A stretch of DNA of 64,000 bases, from NCBI GenBank assembly GCA_903894155.1, contig CAITPF010000094.1, forward strand, positions 1 through 64,000, written 5' to 3'. The DNA comes from an uncultured beta proteobacterium. GTDB taxonomy: Bacteria; Pseudomonadota; Gammaproteobacteria; Burkholderiales; Burkholderiaceae_B. The translations under genes were made by a program, and so were the position numbers. The notes beneath the pieces are model-generated. The model was not told where the DNA came from, made no database searches, and saw only the letters and a list, made by a program, of their open reading frames with translations. Of this stretch, positions 30,010 to 40,905 are shown one piece after another (position 1 is the first letter of the stretch; each line of letters opens with the position of its first letter).

Positions 30010-32006
30010 TCCACGCTGATCAGTGAGGCACCATCGGTCACCTGGTCGCCGACGGCGAAAAACACCTCTTTGACCAGGCCAGCGGCAGGCGCGGAGATCG
30101 TGTGTTCCATTTTCATTGCCTCCATCACGAGCAACGCCTGTCCGCGCTTGACCTTGTCGCCCGCCTTGACATGCACCGCAATGATTTTGCCGGGCATTGG
30201 CGCGGTCAGGCCGCCGGCGTGCTCGACATCTTCGTCACCGGCGTGGGCCAGCAGATCATGCAGCACCAGCGCCGTGCCGCGTCCGTCCTCGAACACCTGG
30301 AGCTTTTCGCCCTGAATCACGATCGTACCCGCAATGCGTGCCGAACCCAGCGTCAGGTCGATGTGGTGGACGCCGGCGACCTCGCCGGGACGATCGACCC
30401 ACCGCGCCGCCATCACCGCCTCACCGATCGCGAGCGTCTGTCCGCTGCCGTCGCGCACCAGCGCGACGCTGTGGCGGGTCTCGCCATCGAGCACCGTGAA
30501 CGTACGCCGATACTGCCCTGACAAGCGCCATCCATCGACGATGCCCCAGGGATCGTCGTGCTGCACACGGCCTTCGCGCTCGGCGCACACGACCCCGGCG
30601 ACCGCCAGTGCAAGCGCCTCGCGTGAGGCGGGGCCGCGCTTGGGCAATAGGGTCTCGCGCCGGCGTTCGATCAGGCCGGTGTCGAGATCGCCGTCGGCGA
30701 ACGCCGCATCGGTCATCAACCGGCCGAGAAACGCCACGTTGGTGTGCACCCCGACCACCTGCGTCTGCGCAAGCGCACGGGCCATGCGCGCGCGCGCCTG
30801 GTCGCGATCGTCGCCGCGCACGATCAGCTTGGCGATCATCGGATCGTAGAAGGGAGAAATGGTGTCGCCCGTGCGCACGCCGCCATCAACCCGGACGTCG
30901 CCGTTCGTGAACGACACATGCTCGGGCAGTCCGAGGTAGGACAGCCTGCCCACGGAAGGCAGGAAGCCCTTGTCGGGATTTTCCGCGTAGATGCGGGCCT
31001 CGATGGCATGGCCCTGAAACCGCAGTTCATCCTGCAGCAGCGGCAGACGCTCGCCGCACGCGACGCGCAGTTGCCATTCGACGAGGTCGACGCCGCAGAT
31101 CATCTCGGTCACCGGATGCTCGACCTGCAGCCGGGTATTCATTTCCATGAAATAGAAGCGACCGTCGGGTTCGGCGATGAACTCGACCGTGCCCGCGCCC
31201 ACGTAGCCCACCGCGCGCGCGGCCGATACCGCCGCTTCGCCCATCGCGCGCCGGCGCGCGTCGGTCATCCCGGGGGCCGGCGCCTCTTCGATCACCTTCT
31301 GGTGGCGGCGCTGCACGGAGCAGTCCCGCTCGAACAGATAGACGCAATTGCCCAGGGTGTCGGCAAACACCTGAATTTCGATGTGGCGCGGCTTCTGGAG
31401 GTAGCGCTCGATGAGCACGCGGTCGTCGCCGAAGCTCGAGCTCGATTCGCGTTTGCACGAGGCGAGCGCCTCTTTGAACGATCCCGTCTTTTCAACGACG
31501 CGCATGCCCTTGCCGCCGCCGCCGGCGCTCGCCTTGATGAGCACGGGGTAGCCGATCCTGTCGGCCTGCGCATGCAGGAAATCGGGATCCTGGTCGTCGC
31601 CGTGATAACCCGGCACCAGCGGGACGCCCGCCTTCTCCATCAGCGTCTTTGCCGCGGATTTGCTTCCCATCGCTGCGATCGCGGCGATGGGCGGCCCCAC
31701 GAAGGCAACGCCCGCATCGGCGCAAGCCTGCGCGAAGCCTTCGTTCTCCGAAAGGAACCCGTAGCCCGGATGCACGGCTTGCGCGCCCGTGGCGAGGGCT
31801 GCCTGAAGGATCACGTCGGACTTGAGGTAGCTCTCGCGCGCGGGGGCTGCGCCGATATGGATCCCGACATCGCACGACGTGACGTGCTTAGCGCCCGCAT
31901 CCGCGTCCGAATAGACCGCCACGGTGCGGATTCCGAGTCGCCTCGCGGTCGCCGCGACGCGGCAAGCGATTTCGCCGCGATTGGCGATCAGCAAAGTAGT
32001 GAACAC
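30006..32006 (-). CDS. liuD: Biotin-containing acyl-CoA carboxylase alpha subunit (probable methylcrotonyl-CoA carboxylase)
   Basis: [53 protein letters not shown]; biotinyl motif [11 protein letters not shown]. Confidence 0.92.
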   Translation of the reverse strand: MFTTLLIANRGEIACRVAATARRLGIRTVAVYSDADAGAKHVTSCDVGIHIGAAPARESYLKSDVILQAALATGAQAVHPGYGFLSENEGFAQACADAGVAFVGPPIAAIAAMGSKSAAKTLMEKAGVPLVPGYHGDDQDPDFLHAQADRIGYPVLIKASAGGGGKGMRVVEKTGSFKEALASCKRESSSSFGDDRVLIERYLQKPRHIEIQVFADTLGNCVYLFERDCSVQRRHQKVIEEAPAPGMTDARRRAMGEAAVSAARAVGYVGAGTVEFIAEPDGRFYFMEMNTRLQVEHPVTEMICGVDLVEWQLRVACGERLPLLQDELRFQGHAIEARIYAENPDKGFLPSVGRLSYLGLPEHVSFTNGDVRVDGGVRTGDTISPFYDPMIAKLIVRGDDRDQARARMARALAQTQVVGVHTNVAFLGRLMTDAAFADGDLDTGLIERRRETLLPKRGPASREALALAVAGVVCAEREGRVQHDDPWGIVDGWRLSGQYRRTFTVLDGETRHSVALVRDGSGQTLAIGEAVMAARWVDRPGEVAGVHHIDLTLGSARIAGTIVIQGEKLQVFEDGRGTALVLHDLLAHAGDEDVEHAGGLTAPMPGKIIAVHVKAGDKVKRGQALLVMEAMKMEHTISAPAAGLVKEVFFAVGDQVTDGASLISVE

Positions 32007-32027
32007 AGTTGCTCCTTGATTCTTTTC

Positions 32028-33644
32028 CTACATGCGGAACACGCCGAAGCGCGTGTCCGCGATGGGCGCGTTCAGCGCCGCCGACAGGCCCAGGCCCAGC
32101 ACCCGGCGCGTATCGGACGGGGCGATCACGCCGTCGTCCCACAGGCGCGCCGTCGCGTAATAGGGATGGCCCTCGCGTTCGTACTGGTCGCGAATCGGGG
32201 TCTTGAAGGCGTCTTCTTCCTCGCGCGGCCATGCACCGCCCCTGGACTCGATGCCTTCGCGGCGCACGGTGGCCAGCACGCTCGCGGCCTGCTCGCCGCC
32301 CATCACCGAAATCCGCGCGTTGGGCCACATGAACAACAGGCGCGGCGAATACGCGCGCCCGCACATTCCGTAATTGCCGGCGCCGAACGAGCCCCCGATC
32401 AGCACCGTGAACTTCGGCACCGCCGCAGTCGCGACCGCCGTCACCATCTTGGCCCCGTGGCGTGCGATTCCCTCGTTTTCATACTTGCGACCGACCATGA
32501 ACCCGGTGATGTTCTGCAGGAACACGAGCGGGGTCTTGCGCTGTGCGCACAGTTCGATGAAATGCGCGCCTTTCTGGGCCGATTCCGAAAACAGGATGCC
32601 GTTGTTCGCAATGATGCCCACGGGCATGCCGTGAATGTGCGCAAAGCCCGTCACCAGCGTGGTGCCAAAGCGCGCCTTGAATTCGTCGAACTCCGAGCCA
32701 TCCACCACGCGCGCGATGATCTCCCGCACGTCATAGGGCTTGCGCGTGTCGACCGGGATGATGCCGTTGATTTCCCCGGGGTCGTAACGCGGCTCGACCA
32801 CCGGCCGCAAGGCCAGCGGACTCGGCTTCTGCCGGTTCAGGCGCGCGACCGCGTTGCGCGCGAGCTGCAACGCGTGCAGATCGTTTGCCGCAAGGTGATC
32901 GACGACGCCGGAAAGGCGGGTGTGCACGTCGCCCCCGCCCAGATCCTCGGCCGTGACCTCTTCACCGGTGGCGGCCTTCACGAGCGGCGGGCCGCCCAGG
33001 AAGATCGTGCCCTGGTTGCGCACGATGATCGACTCGTCGCTCATGGCAGGCACATAAGCGCCGCCCGCGGTGCACGAGCCCATCACGACGGCGATCTGCG
33101 CGATGCCCTGCGCGGACATGTTCGCCTGGTTGAAGAAGATTCGCCCGAAGTGGTCGCGATCAGGGAACACCTCATCCTGACGCGGAAGGTTGGCGCCGCC
33201 TGAATCGACCAGGTAGATGCAGGGCAGATTGTTTTGCTGTGCAACCTCCTGCGCCCGCAAGTGCTTCTTGACGGTCAGTGGATAGTAGGTGCCGCCCTTG
33301 ACCGTCGCGTCGTTGCAAACGATGACGCATTCGACGCCAGAGACACGGCCGATTCCGGTGATGAGTCCGGCTCCGGGCGCCTCGTTGTGGTACATGCCGT
33401 TGGCTGCGAGCGGAGAAAGCTCCAGAAACGGTGTGCCCGGGTCGATGAGGCGCTCGACGCGGTCGCGCGGCAGCAGCTTGCCGCGGGCCAGGTGCTTGTG
33501 GCGCGCGGCCTCGGATCCTCCGAGCGCCGTCTGCTCGAGCTGTTGACGCAGATCGTCGACCTGGGCCTGCATCGCGCGCGCATTCTCGGCAAACTCCGGG
33601 GAGCGCGTGTTGATGCGAGTTTCTATCTGGGGCATTTCATCCAC
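32028..33644 (-). CDS. liuB: Acyl-CoA carboxylase beta subunit (probable methylcrotonyl-CoA carboxylase)
   Basis: [95 protein letters not shown]. Confidence 0.93.
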   Translation of the reverse strand: MDEMPQIETRINTRSPEFAENARAMQAQVDDLRQQLEQTALGGSEAARHKHLARGKLLPRDRVERLIDPGTPFLELSPLAANGMYHNEAPGAGLITGIGRVSGVECVIVCNDATVKGGTYYPLTVKKHLRAQEVAQQNNLPCIYLVDSGGANLPRQDEVFPDRDHFGRIFFNQANMSAQGIAQIAVVMGSCTAGGAYVPAMSDESIIVRNQGTIFLGGPPLVKAATGEEVTAEDLGGGDVHTRLSGVVDHLAANDLHALQLARNAVARLNRQKPSPLALRPVVEPRYDPGEINGIIPVDTRKPYDVREIIARVVDGSEFDEFKARFGTTLVTGFAHIHGMPVGIIANNGILFSESAQKGAHFIELCAQRKTPLVFLQNITGFMVGRKYENEGIARHGAKMVTAVATAAVPKFTVLIGGSFGAGNYGMCGRAYSPRLLFMWPNARISVMGGEQAASVLATVRREGIESRGGAWPREEEDAFKTPIRDQYEREGHPYYATARLWDDGVIAPSDTRRVLGLGLSAALNAPIADTRFGVFRM

Positions 33645-33654
33645 CCTGTCCGTG

Positions 33655-34836
33655 TCAAACCATCTCGATGGCCATGGCCACCGCTTCGCCGCCGCCGATG
33701 CACAGTGTCGCCACCCCGCGCTTGCCGCCCGTCTTGCGCAACGCGCCGACCAGCGTCACCAGCAACCGGGCGCCCGAGGCGCCGATTGGGTGGCCCAGGG
33801 CGGTCGCGCCTCCGTGAACGTTCACCCGATCATGCGCAAGGTCGAAATCCTTCATCGCTGCCATGGTGACCACGGCGAACGCCTCGTTGATCTCATAGAG
33901 GTCGACGTCCGATGCCTTCCAGCCGGTCTTGGCGAACAGGTTCTTGAGCGCGCCGACGGGCGCCGTGGTGAACCATGCGGGCTCTTGCGAATGCTGGCTG
34001 TGCGCCACGATGCGCGCCAGCGGCTTGATGCCGAGGCTGGCGGCCGTGGATTCACGCATCATCACAAGTGCCGCGGCGCCGTCGGAGATCGACGAGGCGT
34101 TGGCGGCGGTGACGGTACCGTCCTTCTTGAACGCCGGCTTGAGTGTCGGGATCTTCTCCGGCATGGCCTTCTGGGGCGACTCGTCCGTGTCGATCTGCGT
34201 ATCGCCCTTGCGGCCCGCGACCGTCACCGAGGCGATTTCCCACTTGAATGATCCGTCTTCGGTCGCCGCGCGCGCACGCTTGAGCGACTCGAGCGCGAAG
34301 GCATCCTGGAGCTCGCGGGTGAATTCATACTTGTCCGCGCAAATCTCGGCGAACACGCCCATGGCCTTGCCGCGGTCATACGCATCCTCCAGGCCGTCGA
34401 GGGCCATGTGGTCATAGACCGTCGAATGCCCATAGCGGTATCCCTGGCGACCGCGCAGCAGCAGGTAAGGCGCGTTGCTCATGCTTTCCTGCCCGCCGGC
34501 CACGACGACGTCGGTCGATCCCGCCTTCAGCATGTCATGGCCGAACATCGCGGCCTTCATCCCGGAGCCGCAGACCTTGTGGACGGTCGTGCAGGCAACG
34601 CTGAGCGGCAACCCGGCGCCAAGCGCGGCCTGACGCGCGGGCGCCTGGCCCTGTCCGGCCTGCAGCACGTTACCCATGATCACTTCATTGACCTGGTCGG
34701 GCGCGAGCCCGGCACGCTCGACTGCCGCCTTGATCGCGATGGCGCCCAACTGGTGGGCGGCAAAGCCCGAGAGGCTGCCCATCATGACGCCCATGGGTGT
34801 GCGGGCGACCGATACGATGACGATTGGATCCGACAT
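33655..34836 (-). CDS. acetyl-CoA C-acyltransferase (thiolase)
   Basis: [16 protein letters not shown] nucleophilic Cys; [39 protein letters not shown]. Confidence 0.95.
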   Translation of the reverse strand: MSDPIVIVSVARTPMGVMMGSLSGFAAHQLGAIAIKAAVERAGLAPDQVNEVIMGNVLQAGQGQAPARQAALGAGLPLSVACTTVHKVCGSGMKAAMFGHDMLKAGSTDVVVAGGQESMSNAPYLLLRGRQGYRYGHSTVYDHMALDGLEDAYDRGKAMGVFAEICADKYEFTRELQDAFALESLKRARAATEDGSFKWEIASVTVAGRKGDTQIDTDESPQKAMPEKIPTLKPAFKKDGTVTAANASSISDGAAALVMMRESTAASLGIKPLARIVAHSQHSQEPAWFTTAPVGALKNLFAKTGWKASDVDLYEINEAFAVVTMAAMKDFDLAHDRVNVHGGATALGHPIGASGARLLVTLVGALRKTGGKRGVATLCIGGGEAVAMAIEMV

Positions 34837-34857
34837 GGATTGCTCCTGTGTTGTTGT

Positions 34858-36702
34858 CTAGGGTGTTGAAACGATCGCGCGGCCCTGATTGTCCAGCCGC
34901 CGCTCCTGGTCGTAGGGAAAGAAACTGTCGATCTTGCCGATCGCGATCTGGTCGCGGCATTGTTGCCACCAGCGCGCCGTCAGCAAATCGGCGTGGTAAC
35001 GCATGAAGGACTCGCGCACGCGGGAATCGCCCAGCAGGAAGATCCCGAACTCCTCCGGGAAGACGTCGTTCGAAGCGACCGAATACCAGGGCTCGCTCGA
35101 CATCTCGGCTTCTTCGTTCGGCGCGGGCGGGATGACCCTGAAGTTCATCTCCGTCATGCGCTGGATCTCGTCGTAATCGTAGAACACGACGCGACCGAGC
35201 CGGGTGACACCGAAGTTCTTGTAGAGCATGTCGCCGGGGAAAATATTGGCCGCCGCGAGTTGGCGGATCGCATCGCCGTACTCGCGCACCGCGTGATCGC
35301 GCATCGCGTCCGTCGCGTGCTGCAGGTAGATATTCAGCGGGGTCATGCGCCGCTCGATGTACACGTGGCGCAGCACCACCGTGTCATCGCTGACCTCGAT
35401 CAGGCTCGGCACCAGCGCCCGCAGCTCGTCGAGCATGGCCTCTGAAAACCGGTTGCGCGGCAATGCGACCTGCGAATATTCCCACGTATCGGCCATGCGC
35501 CCGACGCGATCGTGCAGCTTGACCATCTGGTACTTGAGCCGAACGGTCGCGTGATCCATCCCGTCCTTGGAGATCCGGTCCTTGATGAGCTTGAACACAT
35601 ACGGATACGACGGCAGGTCGAACACGCACATGACCATGCCCTTGATGCCGGGCGCGATGTCGAACTGATCGTGGGAATGCGCAAGATGCTGCAGGAAATC
35701 CCGGTAGAAAAGCGTCTTGCCCTGCTTTTGCAGGCCGATCATGGTGTAGAGCTCGGCCTTGGGCTTGCGCGGCAGCAGTGTGCCCAGGAAATGCACCGTA
35801 GCGGCCGGGACTTCCATATCGACCAGAAAATACGCGCGCGTGAAGCTGAAAAGCGTCGACAGATCATCCTCATCGCGCAGCAGCGCGTCTAGCCGGACCT
35901 GGCCTGCCGGCGTGCGAACCAGCGGTATCGCGAAAGGGAAGACGCTGCCGAGGTTGACCAGACGACCGACGATGTAGGCACCCTTGTTGCGAAAGAACAG
36001 CGTGCCCAGCACGTTGAGCTGGCAGTCGGGCGCAACGCGGTTGCCGCTGGCGCGCGCAATCAGCCGATTCAGGCGGCGCACCGCAAGCCGGGCCACCAGC
36101 CGGGCATCGCGCGGCAAATCTTCGAAGGGCGTGGCCAGGCCGAAATCGGCGACCATGCGGATCAGCGTTTTGCGCAATCCGTCACGCGAGGGATAGTACG
36201 AGCGGTAGACCGGACGCTCGCTATCGAGGTAGTCGGTCGCGACTGCCGGGCGCACGAACAGGAAATCGTTATGGAAGTAGTCGCGGTGCAGCACGCGGCA
36301 CGACACGGAATTGAAAAACGTTTCCGCGCACTCAGGCTGGCGGTGATCCGCCAGTAACTGCACATACACCGTTTTGATGGCCTGCCAGAACGCACGCTCG
36401 GCCGGCTGCATGACCGTGTCGGCTCCGACGGCGACGTCTTGCGTGGCGTGCCTGAGCGCCTTCTGCACCAGGTTGATGCACTCGCGCACGCGCATGTCGT
36501 AATACTCGATCCGCTCGCGCGACAACTGCGCGATGCCGTGCCAATCCCCCGACTCGAACAGCGCCTTTGCGCGCTGGGCGCCATAGCGAAACAGCGCATA
36601 GTGCCGGTTGAAGCCCGCCAGGATCATCGCAGCGATCTCCGCCGGCGCAGGTCCTGCGGGCCGGACTTGCGTGACGGTCCTGGTGTCTGCTGTGTCCTTC
36701 AT
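34858..36702 (-). CDS. aceK: isocitrate dehydrogenase kinase/phosphatase
   Basis: [25 protein letters not shown]-type region, [52 protein letters not shown]. Confidence 0.96.
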   Translation of the reverse strand: [614 protein letters not shown]

Positions 36703-36774
36703 CGCGCGTTGGCCCTCGCCGTTTTGCAGTTCAGGTCATGCCGGCCACGAGGGTCGGCACCCCTTTGGCCGCCC

Positions 36775-37953
36775 CTACATGGTTTCGTTGAACAACTCGC
36801 GACCGATGAGCATGCGCCGGATTTCACTGGTGCCCGCGCCGATTTCGTAGAGCTTCGCATCGCGCCAGTATCGTCCGAGCGGGTATTCGTTGATGTACCC
36901 ATTACCGCCAAAAATCTGGATGCCCTCGCCGGCCATCCAGGTCGCCTTCTCCGCACAATACAGGATCACGGCGGCGCAGTCTTTGCGCACCTGCCGGACA
37001 TGCTGCGGGCCCAGGCGGTCGAGGTTCTTGCCAACGGTATAGCAAAATGCCCGGCATGCCTGCAGCGTCGTGTACATATCGGCCACCTTACCCTGGATCA
37101 GCTGGAATTCGCCGATCGACTGGCCGAACTGCCGCCGGTCGTGAATATAGGGAATCACGTTGTCCATGACGGCCTGCATGATCCCGACCGGGCCGCCGGT
37201 CAGCACGGCGCGCTCGTAATCGAGCCCGCTCATCAGCACCCTGACGCCGCCGTTCACCTCGCCAAGCACGTTCTCGCCGGGCACGCGACAGTTCTCGAAC
37301 ACCAGCTCCCCGGTGTGACTTCCCCGCATCCCCATCTTGTCGAGCTTTTGCGCGATGCTGAAGCCCGGCATCCCTTTTTCAACCAGAAACGCCGTGACGC
37401 CCCGCGCGTTGGCCTCGGGATCGGTCTTGGCGTACACCACGAGCGTGTCGGCATCCGGCCCGTTGGTGATCCACATCTTCGTGCCATTCAGGACGTAGTC
37501 CGGCCCGCTCGGATCGGCGCGCAGCTTCATGCTCACGACATCGGATCCGGCGCCAGGCTCGCTCATGGCCAGTGCGCCGATATGTTCGCCGCTGATGAGC
37601 CTGGGCAGGTACTTGCGCTTCTGGGCCTCGCTGCCGTTGCGGTTGATCTGGTTGACGCACAGGTTGGAGTGCGCGCCATAGGAGAGCCCGATCGAGGCGC
37701 TCGCCCGCGAGATTTCCTCCATTGCCACCATATGCGCCAGGTAGCCCATGTTGGCCCCGCCGTATTCCTCGCTGACCGTCATCCCGAGCACGCCGACCTC
37801 GCCCATCTTGCGCCACAGGTGCATCGGAAACTGATCCGTACGATCCGTTTCGGCGGCGAGCGGGGCAATCTCGGCTTCGGCAAAAGTCCGCACGGCATCG
37901 CGCAGCATGTCGATATCTTCGCCCAATTCGAAATTCAGTCCAGGCAGTTGCAT
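36775..37953 (-). CDS. liuA: isovaleryl-CoA dehydrogenase
   Basis: [93 protein letters not shown]. Confidence 0.95.
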   Translation of the reverse strand: MQLPGLNFELGEDIDMLRDAVRTFAEAEIAPLAAETDRTDQFPMHLWRKMGEVGVLGMTVSEEYGGANMGYLAHMVAMEEISRASASIGLSYGAHSNLCVNQINRNGSEAQKRKYLPRLISGEHIGALAMSEPGAGSDVVSMKLRADPSGPDYVLNGTKMWITNGPDADTLVVYAKTDPEANARGVTAFLVEKGMPGFSIAQKLDKMGMRGSHTGELVFENCRVPGENVLGEVNGGVRVLMSGLDYERAVLTGGPVGIMQAVMDNVIPYIHDRRQFGQSIGEFQLIQGKVADMYTTLQACRAFCYTVGKNLDRLGPQHVRQVRKDCAAVILYCAEKATWMAGEGIQIFGGNGYINEYPLGRYWRDAKLYEIGAGTSEIRRMLIGRELFNETM

Positions 37954-38000
37954 GTGTCCTCCGGGATAACGCGTTTTACCCATGATCGTTTGTCCGTTAG

Positions 38001-38022
38001 TTTACGTTTACGTAAACGTAAA
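38001..38022. promoter_or_regulatory. 22-bp perfect palindrome TTTACGTTTACGTAAACGTAAA, candidate LiuR operator upstream of liuA
   Basis: Read directly; self-reverse-complementary; between liuR stop and liuA start. Confidence 0.85.
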
Positions 38023-38041
38023 GCAAACCTCGGGCAAACCC

Positions 38042-38422
38042 TTATGTTTTTTTACTCAGCAGCATCTCGCACTGGTCTTCCTGGGTGGCGATTTCACCCA
38101 GGATTTCCTCGATGTCATGCTTTTGCTGCTCCAGGGTCGCGCGCTGCGACTGCAGCACGGACAAGTAATGCTTGAGTTGGGCGGTCGTATCGCGCGGCCC
38201 GTCGTACATGTCGATCAGGTCGCGGATCTCGGAAAGCTGCAGCCCAAGCCGCTTGCCACGCAGGGCGAGTTTGAGGCGGGTGCGGTCGCGCGCCACGTAG
38301 ACCCGGTTGCGCCCTTGCCGCGCCGGGCTCAGGATGCCCTGATCCTCGTAGAAGCGGATCGTCCGGGGCGTGATGTCGAACTCCTTGGATAGTTCGGAAA
38401 TCGTCCAGGTCGCTGTGGGCAT
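38042..38422 (-). CDS. liuR: MerR family transcriptional regulator (LiuR-type)
   Basis: TISELSKEFDITPRTIRFYEDQGILSPARQGRNRVY HTH; adjacent to liuA and operators. Confidence 0.92.
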   Translation of the reverse strand: MPTATWTISELSKEFDITPRTIRFYEDQGILSPARQGRNRVYVARDRTRLKLALRGKRLGLQLSEIRDLIDMYDGPRDTTAQLKHYLSVLQSQRATLEQQKHDIEEILGEIATQEDQCEMLLSKKT

Positions 38423-38456
38423 AAAGGATAAGCGCTGAGCGCGGTTAGATTGGCAG

Positions 38457-38472
38457 TTTACGTAAACGTAAA
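38457..38472. promoter_or_regulatory. Candidate LiuR operator TTTACGTAAACGTAAA between liuR and divergent MBL-fold gene
   Basis: Read directly; TTTACGT-AA-ACGTAAA, the same 16-mer as 38007-38022. Confidence 0.8.
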
Positions 38473-38516
38473 TTATGATGGCCTGATCTTGCCGTCAAGT
38501 CTGGAGAACATAAAAA

Positions 38517-39575
38517 GTGAATCCCCTCGAGCAGCAGTTGCAATATCCCGTGGGCGACGTCATGCCCGAACCGGGCAGCTCCATGGAGCTTGCGCCCGGC
38601 GTGCGCTGGGTGCGGATGCCACTGCCTTTCGCGCTCGACCACATCAACCTGTGGCTGCTGCGCGATTGCATCGAGGGGCGCGAGGGCTGGACAATCGTCG
38701 ACTGCGGCATCAGCCGTGACGAGGTCAAGGTGCTGTGGGAGCAGATCTTCAGCACGCAACTCGAAGGATTGCCGGTGTTGCGGGTGGTGGTGACGCACAT
38801 GCACCCCGACCACATCGGGCTTGCGCACTGGCTGTGCGAGCGCTGGGGCTGCGCACTGCATGTCAGCATGACCGATTACATGGCTGGGCGGCTCTGGTCG
38901 GCGCTCAACGACGGGGGTGCCTCCGGCGGCGAAAGCGCGGTGCGCCACTTCGCGCGTCACGGCCTCACGGATCCGGATTCGCAGGAAAAGATCCGCGGGC
39001 GCTCCTCCTATTACGGCGAGCTCGTGCCAGATCTCCCCCGCAGCTTCATTCGCGTGAGGCACGCAGATAAGCTCGAGATCGGCGGCCATGACTGGGAAGC
39101 GATCGCAGGCTTCGGCCACGCACCAGAACACATATCGTTCTACTGCGCGGACAAGCGCGTGCTGATTTCCGGCGACATGGTGCTGCCGCGGATCTCGACC
39201 AACATCAGCGTGTTCGACTTCGAACCGATGGCCAACCCGCTGCCGCTCTACCTGAACTCGCTGGATGCGTACGGCCCCCTGCCACACGACGCGCTCGTGT
39301 TGCCTTCGCACGGGCGGCCCTTCCGCGGCCTGCACGAGCGCATCGCGCAACAGCACGCCCACCACGCCGACCGGCTGGCCGAGGTCATCGAAGCCTGTGT
39401 GACGCCCCAGTGCGCCGCGGATATCGTGCCAGTCCTGTTCAAGCGCAAACTGGACCTGCACCAGATGACATTCGCGATGGGCGAAGCGCTCGCGCACCTG
39501 CACGCGCTTTACTATGAGGGGAAACTCACCCGGTGCGTCGGCGACGATGGCATCATCCGGTTTGTGAGAACCTGA
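38517..39575 (+). CDS. MBL-fold metallohydrolase
   Basis: VVTHMHPDHIGLAHWLCERWG; ISGDMVLPRISTN; VLPSHGRPF. Confidence 0.95.
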   Translation: MNPLEQQLQYPVGDVMPEPGSSMELAPGVRWVRMPLPFALDHINLWLLRDCIEGREGWTIVDCGISRDEVKVLWEQIFSTQLEGLPVLRVVVTHMHPDHIGLAHWLCERWGCALHVSMTDYMAGRLWSALNDGGASGGESAVRHFARHGLTDPDSQEKIRGRSSYYGELVPDLPRSFIRVRHADKLEIGGHDWEAIAGFGHAPEHISFYCADKRVLISGDMVLPRISTNISVFDFEPMANPLPLYLNSLDAYGPLPHDALVLPSHGRPFRGLHERIAQQHAHHADRLAEVIEACVTPQCAADIVPVLFKRKLDLHQMTFAMGEALAHLHALYYEGKLTRCVGDDGIIRFVRT

Positions 39576-39620
39576 TCGATTTTCATCGACGCCCGATCGA
39601 CGGTCAAACAAGGAGCGGCC

Positions 39621-40811
39621 TTGACCCATCATCTCGACACCCGCCTGCTACACATCGGCAGCGCACCCTTCGACCCGGAGACCGGCACCGCGCCGGTCAG
39701 CCTTCCTTCGATCCGCACCAGCACGGTGAGGTTCGAATCACTTGATGCGCTTGACCGCGCCATGGCCCGCCGGCTCGCTGGCGAGCGGGCGATCACATAC
39801 GGGCGCTCGGGCATGGATACGCACCGGTCCCTGGAAGACATCTTCATGCAACTCGAGGGCGGCACGTATTGCGTGCTCGCGCCTTCCGGCATGGCCGCGA
39901 TCAACATCGCGTTCCTTGGGCTGCTCAAGAGCGGCGATCACGTACTGGTGGCCGATTGCGTCTACGGGCCGGTGCGCAATCTCGATCGCACGCTGCTGCG
40001 CGGCCTGGGCATCGAGGTCAGCTATTTCTCGCCCGGGCGCGATGACGTCGCGGCGCTCGTCCGCGCCAACACGCGACTGATCTACGTTGAATCGCCCGGT
40101 TCGCTGTTGCTCGAAATGCTCGACATGCCGGCGCTGGCCGCCATCGCGCAGGAGCGCGGGGTTCTGCTCGCCACCGACAACACATGGGGCTCCGGTTATA
40201 TCTACCGCCCGCTGGCGCTTGGCGCCGACGTGTCTGTCGTTGCGGGCACGAAGTATATCGCCGGGCATTCCGACGTGATGCTCGGGGCCGTCGTCGTGAA
40301 GGACCCCGCAGTCGCTGCGCGCATTCACGCCGCGCAGTATGCGATGGGCAACTCGATCAGCGCCGACGACGCCTGGCTGGCAATGCGCGGCGTGCGGACG
40401 ATGGCGGTGCGCATGCCCCAGCACGCGCGCAACGCGCTCGAGGTCTGCAAGTTCCTGGACTCGCGCCCCGAGGTGTCCCGCATCTTTCACCCTGCCTGGC
40501 CGAAGGATCCGGGGCACGCGCTATGGCAGCGCGACTGCACCGGCTCGAACGGCATGCTGTCATTCGCGCTTCATTGCACACCGAAGGAGGCGCGCGCATT
40601 CGTCGATGCGCTGACGCTGTTCGGTATCGGATTTTCCTGGGGGGGGTTCGAGAGCCTGGTGCAACTCGTCGACCACGGCGCGCTGGCGTCGCACTCATAC
40701 TGGGGCAGCAACGAGCATGCCCTCGTGCGATTGCATATCGGCCTGGAGTCGACCGACGATCTGATTGCAGATCTTGGCCAGGCGCTGGACCGCATCGGCG
40801 CGCCCGCCTGA
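39621..40811 (+). CDS. metC: cystathionine beta-lyase / PLP-dependent Cys-Met metabolism enzyme
   Basis: TYGRSGMDTHRSLEDIFMQLEGGTYCVLAPSGMAAI; ATDNTWGSGYIYRPLALGADVSVVAGTKYIAGHSDVMLG. Confidence 0.93.
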   Translation: MTHHLDTRLLHIGSAPFDPETGTAPVSLPSIRTSTVRFESLDALDRAMARRLAGERAITYGRSGMDTHRSLEDIFMQLEGGTYCVLAPSGMAAINIAFLGLLKSGDHVLVADCVYGPVRNLDRTLLRGLGIEVSYFSPGRDDVAALVRANTRLIYVESPGSLLLEMLDMPALAAIAQERGVLLATDNTWGSGYIYRPLALGADVSVVAGTKYIAGHSDVMLGAVVVKDPAVAARIHAAQYAMGNSISADDAWLAMRGVRTMAVRMPQHARNALEVCKFLDSRPEVSRIFHPAWPKDPGHALWQRDCTGSNGMLSFALHCTPKEARAFVDALTLFGIGFSWGGFESLVQLVDHGALASHSYWGSNEHALVRLHIGLESTDDLIADLGQALDRIGAPA

Positions 40812-40869
40812 ACGCGCACGGCAAACGACGACGGATCGTCGCGGCCCGCCCGATCCGGTGCGTGACAAC

Positions 40870-40889
40870 CCTCGCCCTTCAGGGCGGGG
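40870..40889. repeat. REP-like hairpin CCTCGCCC-TTCA-GGGCGGGG between convergent metC and dsbA
   Basis: Inverted repeat read directly; related hairpin at 53427-53446. Confidence 0.55.
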
Positions 40890-40905
40890 ATGCCAACGGC
40901 GCGCG

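Noticed and set aside
30744-33203. 819-aa plus-strand ORF
   Set aside because: Antisense to the clearly recognisable carboxylase genes; Arg/His/Ala-rich composition typical of shadow ORFs in GC-rich DNA.
36439-38175. 578-aa plus-strand ORF
   Set aside because: Antisense to liuA and the ends of aceK and liuR.
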